NCBI GenBank assembly: GCA_024280885.1 | Contig: JAJRPF010000020.1 | Location: forward strand, 169,163-233,162 | DNA length: 64,000 bases | Source of the DNA: Planctomycetota bacterium | Lineage (GTDB): Bacteria > Planctomycetota > JAJSAM01 > JAJVHW01 | Reading direction: 5' to 3' | Part shown: positions 55,663-64,000 of the stretch, one piece after another | Layout: every line of letters begins with the position of its first letter | How positions within the stretch are numbered: position 1 is the stretch's first letter | Translations under genes and position numbers: made by a program | The notes under the pieces: model-generated | Told to the model about the DNA's origin: nothing | What the model saw: the letters and a program-made list of their open reading frames with translations, nothing else | Databases searched by the model: none

Positions 55663-56513
55663 GTCGAGCGCCCTTTCCCGGACGCCGCCGTCTTCTCGCG
55701 CCGCCCCTCGAGCACCCGCCGGGCCCCACGCGTTTCCTCGCATTGCTGCTCTGTTACAACGACGACGACATGCTCGCGCCGGTCATCGAGCACCTCGTCG
55801 CCAATCGGCACGATGTGGTCGTGCTCAATCACGGCAGCGAGGATCGCACCGAGGAGATCGCCCTCGCGTATGTCGGACGCGGCGTCATCGACTATCAGTG
55901 GCTCAATCGGGACGAGGTTCCGTTCAAGGGGCTCTACGCGACTGCCGGGCGCTACGTCGTCGCGACGTACGGTGACCGCTACGACTGGCTCTCGTGGCCC
56001 GACCAGGACGAGATCCTGGAGGGCCCCGATCTCGCGCGGCCCTATCACGAGCAAGTGAGCGATGTGCTCGCCGCCGGTCACGACTGGATCGAGTTCCTGA
56101 ACTTCGTGTTCTGGTACACGGAGGCGGATGACCCTGCGGTCGTCGATCCCGTCGCGCGGCTGCGTCATTACTCGCTCTACCGCAGCGCGTCGCCGCGCAT
56201 CCGCGGCTGGCGCATGGGATGCACCAACGAGCGCAAGATGGGCAATGCCAATCCGCCGCTGGGTCTGCAGTCTCCGCTCCGCTTCCCTCTGCGCCACTAT
56301 CCCATGCGGAGCGCTGTACAGGCGCGTCGCCGCGCTACCCACGATCGCAATCAGCCCGGATTTCAGCGCGGAGACAAGAACTGGCACTACCAGCGCTTCC
56401 GCGAGGCCGAGGAGTCGCTGCGTGTCCCGGCCGAGAAGCTCCACCGATTCGACGGCACGGCGCTCGACCCGGAGGTCGTCTGGGAGTTCTACAAGCGGCC
56501 CGACGGCGGGTAG
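55659..56513 (+). CDS. Glycosyltransferase family 2-like protein
   Basis: A 284-aa protein from GTG at 55659, overlapping the sulfotransferase stop. The N-terminal nucleotide-sugar fold is ALLLCYNDDDMLAPVIEHL, then VVVLNHGSEDRTEEIA. The metal-binding position reads WPDQDEIL in place of DxD. The later half is Trp/Arg-rich and ends NWHYQRFREAEES. Donor and acceptor are unknown. Pairing with a sulfotransferase suggests synthesis of a sulfated surface glycan, as inference. Confidence 0.75.
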   Translation: MSRAPFPGRRRLLAPPLEHPPGPTRFLALLLCYNDDDMLAPVIEHLVANRHDVVVLNHGSEDRTEEIALAYVGRGVIDYQWLNRDEVPFKGLYATAGRYVVATYGDRYDWLSWPDQDEILEGPDLARPYHEQVSDVLAAGHDWIEFLNFVFWYTEADDPAVVDPVARLRHYSLYRSASPRIRGWRMGCTNERKMGNANPPLGLQSPLRFPLRHYPMRSAVQARRRATHDRNQPGFQRGDKNWHYQRFREAEESLRVPAEKLHRFDGTALDPEVVWEFYKRPDGG

Positions 56514-56757
56514 GCGCTGTCGCGCGCGTCCGCTCCCTCAAGGGCACTTCGTCTACCACTGCGTGGACGTTGCCAAATGTGTGGACGTTGGCAGGGGTGC
56601 TACGATGTGCGGCCCGGCAGCCTGTCGGAACTTCACGCGCGTGACACGATGAGCCCCGATGAGCGTCGTGTCTCCGTGTTCTTGCACCCACCGTTCACTT
56701 CCCCACGCCTGGCAATGCGGCGACCGACTGCCAGACACAGGAGCGCCCAGTCTTCCC

Positions 56758-57195
56758 ATGGACGATCGCAGCCTTCACACGCGTAGCCACACACGTGACG
56801 GCGTCGGTGCGAATGCACCGAGCCCGTTGCCGCGGGCACTCAATCACATTCACCTGACGGCGGAGGACCCCGAGGCCGAGATGAGCTTCCTGGTCGAGGC
56901 CCTGGGCTTCAAGCGCGATCCGACGCTGCCGGGTTTCGTCTGGCTGGGCAATCTGCAACTCGCGGTCGGCAAGGGCGAACCCGTCAAGAACTCGCGCTTC
57001 CATCTCGGCTTCCGGATGGACAGCCAGGGGCATGTCGACGCCTTGCGCACACGCCTGCTCGACTGTGGTGTCGAGGTCACCGAGCCGTTCGCGAACGGCA
57101 GCTACTACTCGTGCTACCTCAACTCGCCTGGTGGGTACGGCTTCGAAATCTACGCGGACGCCGGGATCCCCGCCCTCGGTACGCCGGCGGCGTGA
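56758..57195 (+). CDS. VOC (glyoxalase/bleomycin-resistance) superfamily protein
   Basis: A 145-aa protein with a single VOC unit: ALNHIHLTAEDPEAEMSFLV at the N-terminus, LGFKRDPTLPGFVWLGN, and SPGGYGFEIYAD at the C-terminus. Metal-binding candidates are His in NHIHLT, His in FHLGF and Glu in FEIYAD. The first 25 residues are unrelated to the fold, so a later start is possible. Activity is unknown. The next gene overlaps its stop (GTGA). Confidence 0.78.
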   Translation: MDDRSLHTRSHTRDGVGANAPSPLPRALNHIHLTAEDPEAEMSFLVEALGFKRDPTLPGFVWLGNLQLAVGKGEPVKNSRFHLGFRMDSQGHVDALRTRLLDCGVEVTEPFANGSYYSCYLNSPGGYGFEIYADAGIPALGTPAA

Positions 57196-58697
57196 CGTTT
57201 CTCGTGTTGCGTTCCGCGTTGCACTCGCGGCTTGCGTTGGTCTGTATCGCAGTCGGCGCCGCGGCGGGCGCACTCTCTGTCTCGGCACGAGCCGAGGAAC
57301 TTTCGTTTCCGAAGGCGAAGGCACGGACCCTCGACAACGGGTTGCGCGTGATCGTTGTCGAGGATCGCGACATTCCCAACTGCGCGCTCTACGTGCACTG
57401 GAACGTCGGCTCGCGCAACGAGCGACCCGGGATCACCGGGATCGCGCACATGTTCGAGCACATGATGTTCATGGGCAGCGAGAAGTACGGCGCGCGCTTC
57501 GACCCAATCATGGAGGCCGTTGGCGGATCGAATAACGCCTGGACGTCGCGCGATCAGACGGTCTACACCGATTGGTTCCCGTCGTCGGCGCTCTCGCAGA
57601 TCCTCTCGATGGAAGCCGACCGCATGCGCGGCATGATCTTCGATCCGGCGGTCGTCGACTCCGAGCGCGGCGTCGTTGCCAGCGAGCGGCGGCTCTCGAT
57701 GGAGGAACCCGTCGAGCAACTGCGCGAACAAGTGTGGGCAGCCGCGTACGTCGCGCATCCCTATCAGTGGGATGTACTGGGTTGGCCGTCCGATATCGCA
57801 GCGTGGACGAAGCAGGACTTAGAGACGTTCTTTGCGACGTATTACACACCGCAGAACGCGCTTGTCGTGCTCGTCGGAGATGTCGACACGAAGACTGCGC
57901 TGCGCCTGATAGAGAGCACCATGGGCACCATCCCGCGTGGCCCTGTGACGTCCGACCCCGTGACGTCCGACCCCGTGACGTCCGACCCCGTGACGTCCGA
58001 CCCCGTGACGTCCGGCCCTGTAACGTCCGGCCCTGTGACGCCCGTTGTCGTGACGCCCGTTGTCGTGACGCCCGTTGTCGTGACGGTGGAACCCGAGCAG
58101 AAGGGCGAGCGACGCGTCACGCACGAGGCTCCCGCCGGGACGCTTCCCGAGGTGATCGCTCTGTGGCACGTCCCACGCTCACGTCACCGCGACACGCCGG
58201 CACTCGAGGTCCTCGAACACCTGTTGCTCTCGGGCGAGAGCAGCCGCTTGCATCGCCTGCTGGTTGATGAGCAGGAACTCTGTCTCTCGGTTGGCGGGGG
58301 GCTGCAGGGGCTCCAATTCGATCCGAGTGTCTTCGCGGTCGAATGCACGTTGCGCGCGGGGGGCGAGACCGAGAACGTCGAGCGATTGGTGTACGCGGAG
58401 CTGGCACGCATCGCGACCGACGGACCGACCGACGCGGAACTGAGCGCGGCGATCGCGAAGCTGCGCGTCCGCTTCCTGCGGCGTTTGCGGACCATCGACG
58501 GCAAGGCAGGATTGATCGGCGAGACGGCCGTGTTCTTCGGAACCTGGCGGATGTTGCGCTGGCGGCTCGAGGCCATCCAGAACGTATCCGGCGACGACGT
58601 GAAGCGCGTCGCTGCACACTACTTTCGGAAGCGCAATCGCACGGTCGGGACGCTTGCCATTGCGATCGCATCCGCGAGCGAGGACAAGGCCGAGTGA
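57192..58697 (+). CDS. M16-family zinc peptidase, catalytic subunit
   Basis: A 501-aa exported protein (signal about 1-33). The inverted zinc motif HMFEH (HxxEH) lies near residue 93 in GIAHMFEHMMFMGS, followed by the Glu of SERGVVASERR. A linker of ten 15-bp repeats (residues about 251-300: PVTSD, PVTSG, PVTPV, VVTPV) separates the two M16 halves. The neighbouring gene encodes a second M16 protein without HxxEH, so the two should form the typical active/inactive heterodimer in the periplasm. GTG start by overlap. Confidence 0.9.
   Translation: MTFLVLRSALHSRLALVCIAVGAAAGALSVSARAEELSFPKAKARTLDNGLRVIVVEDRDIPNCALYVHWNVGSRNERPGITGIAHMFEHMMFMGSEKYGARFDPIMEAVGGSNNAWTSRDQTVYTDWFPSSALSQILSMEADRMRGMIFDPAVVDSERGVVASERRLSMEEPVEQLREQVWAAAYVAHPYQWDVLGWPSDIAAWTKQDLETFFATYYTPQNALVVLVGDVDTKTALRLIESTMGTIPRGPVTSDPVTSDPVTSDPVTSDPVTSGPVTSGPVTPVVVTPVVVTPVVVTVEPEQKGERRVTHEAPAGTLPEVIALWHVPRSRHRDTPALEVLEHLLLSGESSRLHRLLVDEQELCLSVGGGLQGLQFDPSVFAVECTLRAGGETENVERLVYAELARIATDGPTDAELSAAIAKLRVRFLRRLRTIDGKAGLIGETAVFFGTWRMLRWRLEAIQNVSGDDVKRVAAHYFRKRNRTVGTLAIAIASASEDKAE
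57942..58091 (+). repeat. Coding minisatellite of 15-bp units in the M16 peptidase gene
   Basis: Ten 15-bp units follow in frame: four encode PVTSD, two PVTSG, then PVTPV, two VVTPV and VVTVE. The first units differ at one or two bases, indicating recent expansion. Units are a multiple of three, so copy-number change keeps the frame. Confidence 0.85.
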
Positions 58698-60130
58698 CGC
58701 ACGCACGCTCGTTGGCGACGCTACTCGTCCTCGGGTTCTGCACGTCCATCTGCACGTCCGCTGCCGTCGCGCAGGATGGCTGGCTGTGCGGGACGAACGA
58801 CGAGTCGCCCGACGCGCGAAAGTGGCTCGCATTGTCGTCGGGAATCCGGATGAAGACTGTCTCCGACACGAGCGTGCCCCTGGTGTCGTTCCACGTGCGA
58901 TTGCCGGGCGGCTCGCTCGCGGACACCCCCGAGCTGGCGGGCCGGAGCGCGTTGCTTGCGGAGTGGGCGTCCCGCGGCGCGGCGGGCATGTCGGCCGAGG
59001 AGTTCCGCCGCGCCGTCGAGTCGCGCGGTGGGAGCCTCAGCGTCAACGCTGGCTCGAAGTGGATCGCCATCGACGCCGAGTTCCTGGCCGAGGACGCGCT
59101 CTACGGGCTCGATCTCGTCTTCAAGGTCGTGCGCGCGCCCACACTCGATCCCGAGGAGTTGCGGAAGGCCCGCGATCTTGCCATCGAACAAGTGAAGCTG
59201 CTGCGCACCGATCCAAACAACGCGTTGCGCGTGTACTGGGACGCCTGGCTCTTCGGTGACCACGCGTACGGGAGCCCGCTCAACGGCGACGAAGGATCGT
59301 TGACTCGCGCCGCGGATCCACCGGCGCTGAAGCGGCGCTGGGCGGAGATCGCGCGCCCCGAGAACACGTGGCTGGTCGTCGGCGGCGACTTCAGCGCACC
59401 CGTGCTGCGGGGTGCGCTCGGCAAATTGTACGGCGCTGCCCACCGTGTGCCTGCGGTGCCCATCCCCGTGCCCACGGCGGCGCCGATCAAAGGCGGACGC
59501 GTCCTGCTGGTCGATCATCCCGGCGCTCTCCAGACGTACTTCCGCTTCGGTGGTCCGGGCCTACCTCGCGACGATCCGGACCATGCCGCGCGCTACATCG
59601 CGAATACTCTTCTCGGTGGTCGCTTCACGAGTCGACTGAACACTGCGCTGCGCATCGATTCGGGACTGACGTACGGCGCGCGCTCTCGTTTCGACGACTC
59701 CCGCGGCGGCGCGCTCGCGGTCTCCACGTACACGCAGACGGCCACGAGCAAGGAGTGCATCGACCTCGCCCAGAGGGTCTATGGCACGTTTGTCACGACG
59801 GGGATCACGGCCGACGAGTTGGACTCGGCGAGGGTCTACGTGAAGGGCCAGTTCGCGCCGGACGAGATGGAGACCCCGGCCCAACGCGCCGCGTGGATGC
59901 TCGATCTCGCGATCTCTGGCATGTCGTTCGACTTCATCGACGGGTTCTTCGCGCGCCTCGACGCACTCACCCTCGACGACGTCAATCGCGTCATCACGGA
60001 GCGTTTCCCGCGCGAAGATCTTTGCTGGGTCGTGATCGGTCAGGCAGATGCGCTGCGGCCGATCGTCGAGACGCTCGGCAAGGTCACCGAGGTGAAGCTC
60101 AGCGCGCCGGGCTTTGGTCCGCGGAAGTAG
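58694..60130 (+). CDS. M16-family peptidase-like protein, non-catalytic subunit
   Basis: A 478-aa exported protein (signal about 1-25, AAVAQD). The M16 fold is clear, but the HxxEH position reads LLAEWASRG, so no zinc site. It keeps the substrate-binding Arg/Tyr region in GGRFTSRLNTALRIDSGLTYG, as inactive M16 subunits do. GTG start overlaps the upstream catalytic gene. Its 3' end overlaps the convergent acyltransferase gene by 32 bp. Confidence 0.88.
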   Translation: MTHARSLATLLVLGFCTSICTSAAVAQDGWLCGTNDESPDARKWLALSSGIRMKTVSDTSVPLVSFHVRLPGGSLADTPELAGRSALLAEWASRGAAGMSAEEFRRAVESRGGSLSVNAGSKWIAIDAEFLAEDALYGLDLVFKVVRAPTLDPEELRKARDLAIEQVKLLRTDPNNALRVYWDAWLFGDHAYGSPLNGDEGSLTRAADPPALKRRWAEIARPENTWLVVGGDFSAPVLRGALGKLYGAAHRVPAVPIPVPTAAPIKGGRVLLVDHPGALQTYFRFGGPGLPRDDPDHAARYIANTLLGGRFTSRLNTALRIDSGLTYGARSRFDDSRGGALAVSTYTQTATSKECIDLAQRVYGTFVTTGITADELDSARVYVKGQFAPDEMETPAQRAAWMLDLAISGMSFDFIDGFFARLDALTLDDVNRVITERFPREDLCWVVIGQADALRPIVETLGKVTEVKLSAPGFGPRK

Positions 60131-60923
60131 TCTCACGAGCGTCGGAGTCGGCGACCGCCGGTGATGCGCCGCCCTGCATCGCGGTCAGCGCCGCGCGCAC
60201 ATCCGCTTCGAGCACGGCGGCCAACCGCTTGCGGTCGGTGTCCTCACGCGGCGGCAGGATGCGCGCCTCGACGTCGATGCGGCCTGAACACGCGAGCTCC
60301 CACATGTGGACGTGCAGCGGGGAGTGGTCATGCCAGGCGACGACCTCGCGCGTGTCAGCTTCTGGTCGCTCGGGCAAAGTGTAGCGAATAGCCACGGGCA
60401 CACAGGGCACGCCCAATTGCGCTGGCGCCTGCAGGAGCGGCGAGCGAAACGGTCGCACGATGTCTCCGGGGCCGGCCCGGCCTTCCAGGAAGACCATCAT
60501 CCGGGCGCCCAGCCCGAGAACACGCTCGGCCTCTCCGGCGACGCGATGGGTGTCCCGCCGCCGCTCGCGTTCGATGAAAATCGTCCCGCCGAGCCTGGCG
60601 AGATGCCCGAGTCCAGGCCAATTGCGAATGGCTGCCTTCGAGACGAAGAGGCCCTCGCAGAGCGCGCCCACCGTCACGATGTCGAGGTAGGAGACGTGAT
60701 TGGGCGCGAGGAAGGCGGGGCGCGGCGGTTTTGGGCCGGTGATGGTGACGTGGATGCCCATGACGAAGCAGAGGAGGCGAGCCCAGCGGTGCATGATCCA
60801 GCCTGTGACCAACAGCCCCACTCTCGGCGCCACGCGACGCAGAAGCACGCCCACCAGCGCGACCGGTATGATGCACACACACACGATGCACGCCAGGCTC
60901 AGGCGGAAGAAAGCGTAGATCAT
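60099..60923 (-). CDS. 1-acyl-sn-glycerol-3-phosphate acyltransferase family protein (PlsC-like)
   Basis: A 274-aa membrane-associated acyltransferase with two N-terminal hydrophobic segments (about 3-55). Motif I is APNHVSYLDI (NHxxxxD), motif II GGTIFIERERRRD, motif III FLEGRAGPGD (usually FPEGTRS), and motif IV is near VPVAIRY. The altered motif III keeps the Glu and Gly. The C-terminal 30 residues overlap the M16 gene and are low-complexity. It probably acylates lysophosphatidate or a lipid precursor. Confidence 0.85.
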   Translation of the reverse strand: MIYAFFRLSLACIVCVCIIPVALVGVLLRRVAPRVGLLVTGWIMHRWARLLCFVMGIHVTITGPKPPRPAFLAPNHVSYLDIVTVGALCEGLFVSKAAIRNWPGLGHLARLGGTIFIERERRRDTHRVAGEAERVLGLGARMMVFLEGRAGPGDIVRPFRSPLLQAPAQLGVPCVPVAIRYTLPERPEADTREVVAWHDHSPLHVHMWELACSGRIDVEARILPPREDTDRKRLAAVLEADVRAALTAMQGGASPAVADSDARETTSADQSPAR

Positions 60924-61164
60924 CGAGCTGGCATTCGGTGGCTCGACCGCGACTCAGAGACGCGGCGGGGGTTCCGTGGTAGATTGGACGTCATCGCGCG
61001 CCAGTGAACACGGGAAGCGTTGCGGGATCGACGGGAGATTCGGCGGAGCGGTCAAAACCTCGTCAGGCGAGGCTCGGTCCGAGCCTGAACTCGCGTCGAC
61101 CCAGGAAATCGAGATCCACAAAATCGCCGCCCCGTGTAACAGCGCTCGCGCTGACTCGGAGTAC

Positions 61165-63249
61165 ATGTCGAACGGAGCGAAGGACAACAAACGAGTGACG
61201 GCGAAAAGCGACGACTGCACACTCTACGAGCGCTGGCTCGAGACCCGCGATGGCGACGCCTTCGCGGAGATCTCACGCCGTCATGCGCCCGTTGTGTACG
61301 ACCTCGCTGTGCGCTACTCGGGCGATGCCTCGCTCGCAGAGGACCTGGTGCAGGAAGCTCTCCTGGATCTGGCCCTCGCCGGAACCCGCAAGCCCATCGA
61401 AGTCGGCTTGATCGCCTGGATGGCACGCTTCGCGATGTGCCGCGCCCGGAACACCCGGTCGTCGGAGCGAAGCCGCCGTAAGCGACAGCAGATAGTGGGC
61501 GGGAGACGGCGGGAGGACGTGATGCCCGACGACCAACTCGAACTCGACGAAGAACTGGAAGCTGCGCTCTCGCACGCCGAACCCGGCGAGCGTGTCGTCT
61601 TGGCGATGCGCTATCTCCATGGCTGGGGGTACGGACGAATAGCAGCTGCGCTCGACGTCAGCGAAGGCGCGGCCCGCGTGCGGGTCCACCGGGCGCTCGG
61701 GGCGCTGCGATCACGGCTCGGTGTTGAGACCGGTTCCGGCAATGCCAACGGCGGGCGCTCTACGAATGGCAGTCCTGTGAATGGCAGTGCTGTGAATGGC
61801 AGTGCTGCGGTAGGCTCGAACGGCACCAACGGAGTTGGCGGGAACGGACGCGTGAACGGGAACGGTCGTCATTCAGCGCCCCTCGTAGGACTCGTCGCGG
61901 CCCAGACGCTGCATGCGATGCCGGCGGGCCTGCTCGAACTCGGCGTGCAGAACGCGCTCGACGCGGCCAACGCGGCGGCCACAGGTTCCGCGTCGACGAG
62001 CGCGGCTGCTGCGCCGCGCGCCGCACGGCTGACGCTGCAGGTCCTCGGACTCTCTTCGGCGCTGCTCCTCGCCACGAGCATCTCCGTCACGGCGTATGAG
62101 CCGGCCAAGAGCGTGCTGCTCGAGAGCGCCTCGCTCTCGAGGGCGTTCGTACCGACGAGTTGGCGCGCGGCGATCGCGACCGCAGTAGACGCCGACACCG
62201 ACTCTCGATGGAGCGGAGGTACGCCTCGTCCGCCGAATTGGGACGGTGGTGCGCTGCACCTCCTGCCGTTGGGGCGTTCTCCGTTGGGGCGGGGCCAGAC
62301 TGGTGGCGCCACGGCGGAGCCCGCGTCCAGAGAGCCGACACCCGCGGCGGACCTCCCGGACTCCGGACTCGCCGCCGAACTGCGCTCGACGCGCTCCCGT
62401 TCGCCCGCGGAGCTGCCTCGCCCGACATCGCGAACCGCGCGTGCTGCGACGCGCGATTTCGCCTCGTCTGTAGACGAGCGGGCAGGCTTCTCCGGGGGCG
62501 GCACACAGAGTTCTGTGGTCCAGAGTCAGAGTGTCGTCCAGGGCCCCAGTGTCAATGATGCGGCGCCCGGCGACGCGGTCCGCGGTGATGTGGGGCGAGG
62601 GGATGCGGCGTCCGGCGCAACGAGTGCGCCTTCCCAGAGAGCGCCCGGCATGCCCGCCGGGCTCGCCTCTCCCGATCCGTCGCTCGCGCGGCGTCGCCCA
62701 GACCGCCTCGTGCCCACCACGCCGCTCGCCGACCTGCCGCCCGACCAGGCCGAACTCGTGAACGAGGCGGCCGCGTTGGTGCTGCGGATTGTGGAGGCCG
62801 ATGGCCTCGGCATGGCGGAACTTGCCGTCAGCCCGCGCAGGGTCCGGCGCCAGTCGAAACGCCTGAAGAAACAGTATCGCGCCACCCGCAAGCGCCTGCG
62901 TCGCGCGGCCCTCGATCAGAACGACGAAGCGCTCGCCTACGAGGTGACCTACGCCGCGAAGGTGCAGACCGCGCAGTACGTGCTGCGCCTTCTCATGGAC
63001 GTCGTCTTGGCGGACGGCCGCCGCGCAGGCGAGTTGGTCTGGCCTGAGGGTGCTGACGTCACGGCGGCTCTCCAGGATGTTGTGAGCGTGCTCGGCAGAA
63101 TGCTTCCGGAGTCGGCGCCAGATGGTGCGACTGGTGATGGGCTGATCGAGACCGCACCACGCGGCAGCCTCCCGGATGGTGCGTCGCTGCCCGATGGCGC
63201 GACTTCCGCACCCTTGGGGGTCGGATACCTGTCCGGCGACATCGAATGA
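61165..63249 (+). CDS. ECF sigma factor fused to a membrane span and a long C-terminal domain
   Basis: A 694-aa protein. Residues 17-100 are sigma region 2 (YDLAVRYSGDASLAEDLVQEALLDLA). Residues 125-185 are region 4 with HTH (ERVVLAMRYLHGWGYGRIAA, DVSEGAARVRVHRALGALR). An Asn/Gly-rich linker (191-235) leads to one membrane span (about 289-311). A Pro/Ser/Arg-rich stretch and a helical C-terminal domain (about 515-640) follow, probably outside the membrane. Such tethered ECFs are typical of Planctomycetota. No separate anti-sigma gene is adjacent. ATG at 61165 is chosen because similarity begins there. It overlaps the next gene by ATGA. Confidence 0.85.
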   Translation: MSNGAKDNKRVTAKSDDCTLYERWLETRDGDAFAEISRRHAPVVYDLAVRYSGDASLAEDLVQEALLDLALAGTRKPIEVGLIAWMARFAMCRARNTRSSERSRRKRQQIVGGRRREDVMPDDQLELDEELEAALSHAEPGERVVLAMRYLHGWGYGRIAAALDVSEGAARVRVHRALGALRSRLGVETGSGNANGGRSTNGSPVNGSAVNGSAAVGSNGTNGVGGNGRVNGNGRHSAPLVGLVAAQTLHAMPAGLLELGVQNALDAANAAATGSASTSAAAAPRAARLTLQVLGLSSALLLATSISVTAYEPAKSVLLESASLSRAFVPTSWRAAIATAVDADTDSRWSGGTPRPPNWDGGALHLLPLGRSPLGRGQTGGATAEPASREPTPAADLPDSGLAAELRSTRSRSPAELPRPTSRTARAATRDFASSVDERAGFSGGGTQSSVVQSQSVVQGPSVNDAAPGDAVRGDVGRGDAASGATSAPSQRAPGMPAGLASPDPSLARRRPDRLVPTTPLADLPPDQAELVNEAAALVLRIVEADGLGMAELAVSPRRVRRQSKRLKKQYRATRKRLRRAALDQNDEALAYEVTYAAKVQTAQYVLRLLMDVVLADGRRAGELVWPEGADVTAALQDVVSVLGRMLPESAPDGATGDGLIETAPRGSLPDGASLPDGATSAPLGVGYLSGDIE

Positions 63250-63803
63250 GACGCTTGCTTCTCTCGCTGGCGATCGCGGCGCTCGTGGCGTGTGCGGGCT
63301 TCGTGGCAGCGCCTGAACCCGAGGCCCAGGCCATCGGGGCTGGCGACGTCGTGGGCGTGTTCCGACTCAAGTTGAAGGGCAGTGGCTTCGATCGCAATGC
63401 CGACAACGGCCGCGTGGACCAGCGCAACGTGCGCGGCAACGCGACGCTCGTCATCTCACGCGCCAATGCAGCGGCGGATCCGCGGCTCGTGCGGGTCGAG
63501 ATCCGGCTGGACAAGAACCTCAACTCGTCGGTGATCGCTCGCGCGACGCCCACCCCGGCGCTCGGTGGGATCGGCATCCTCGTCGAAGACTCGCTGACTG
63601 TGATCGGCGCGGGCCAGGCCAACTTTGTCAACGCCGTCACATTGCGCTTTGCGAAGCAGGGGCGCCGGGTCGAGGGATGGTGGCTCGGCTCGTTCCCCGG
63701 CACCGACGTCGATGCGGGCTTCGTTGCCGGGTTCGGCGCGTCGTTCAAGGGCAAGCGCCTACGCGGCGTCACAGCCGACACGCTCTCCGCCTTCGCGCGC
63801 TGA
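63246..63803 (+). CDS. Secreted protein coupled to the ECF-membrane fusion
   Basis: A 185-aa protein with a signal peptide (1-29; ACAGFVAAPEPEAQA) that could also be read as a lipoprotein signal around VACAG. The mature part is beta-rich (VGVFRLKLKGSGFDR, GNATLVISR, VNAVTLRFAKQGRRVEGWWLG). No family is recognised. Translational coupling to the sigma-membrane protein suggests it is part of the same sensing system, or a matrix protein. Confidence 0.65.
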   Translation: MRRLLLSLAIAALVACAGFVAAPEPEAQAIGAGDVVGVFRLKLKGSGFDRNADNGRVDQRNVRGNATLVISRANAAADPRLVRVEIRLDKNLNSSVIARATPTPALGGIGILVEDSLTVIGAGQANFVNAVTLRFAKQGRRVEGWWLGSFPGTDVDAGFVAGFGASFKGKRLRGVTADTLSAFAR

Positions 63804-64000
63804 CGCACTCTCCCACTCGCCCGGAGCTATTCGCCTCGCCGCGCGCGGCCGATTGCGTGCTAGCAGCCTGTCGGAGTAGTCCATCGGAACCGGAGAATGT
63901 GCCTTCGCAACCGAATTCGAGAACGGTTGACTCCGCCCAGGAACGCCGTCCGTCGCACTTGCCAGGCTCGATGTTGCTTCGGCAGGGACTTCGCCTCTCA

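Overview
The window is 64 kb of gene-dense, GC-rich bacterial chromosome with no rRNA, tRNA or CRISPR array. It reads like a Planctomycetota or similar deep-branching Gram-negative lineage. The support is several gluzincin peptidases of the peptidase-MA/DUF1570 type, an ECF sigma factor fused to a membrane segment, CXXXY-type cytochrome c maturation and a long B12-dependent ribonucleotide reductase. This placement is an inference from gene content only.

Layout. 1-7.7 kb: a nine-gene System I cytochrome c maturation (ccm) operon, ccmE-F-H-(ccmI-like)-(secreted protein)-A-B-C-D. 7.7-12.9 kb (minus): cob(I)alamin adenosyltransferase and nrdJ, with paired NrdR boxes far upstream. 13.0-19.3 kb: hemX-A-C-D-B-L, the early heme pathway in Bacillus-like order. 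19.2-21.5 kb: a two-gene insert flanked by near-identical copies of the hemL 3' end. 21.5-24.2 kb: two metallopeptidases. 24.2-28.7 kb: the RNA-repair locus, rtcBA facing rtcR, with a sigma-54 promoter and a strongly self-complementary leader between them. 28.9-33.2 kb: trkA-trkH and a MATE/ANKH-like exporter. 33.3-40.8 kb: vapBC, secreted proteins, an avidin-like protein, a Crp/Fnr regulator, a GntR regulator with a membrane protein, a deaminase remnant and a uracil-DNA glycosylase. 40.8-45.4 kb (minus): hemE-hemN-hemG, the late heme pathway, then a lipoprotein. 45.5-50 kb (minus): a sulfite-oxidase-like/pentapeptide-repeat fusion, an alpha/beta hydrolase, a multi-domain signal peptidase I and a CPBP protease. 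50-51 kb: a repeat-rich intergenic region. 51-64 kb: a peptidase paralogue and its catalytically altered relative, sulfotransferase and glycosyltransferase, a VOC protein, an active/inactive M16 peptidase pair, an acyltransferase, and the ECF sigma-membrane fusion with a secreted partner.

How the parts work together. The window encodes heme synthesis from glutamyl-tRNA to protoporphyrin IX (ferrochelatase is not here), heme attachment to cytochromes, and oxygen-independent deoxynucleotide synthesis with the enzyme that makes its cofactor. Palindromes of the form GTGAY-N4-GTCAC lie upstream of ccmE, hemE and nrdJ. At the first two the spacing to a -10 element is that of Crp/Fnr class II (-41.5) and class I (-61.5) promoters. 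A degenerate copy lies upstream of the Crp/Fnr gene. I infer one respiratory regulon controlled by that protein.

The most novel candidate is the roughly 210-nt structured element in the sigma-54-driven leader of rtcBA.
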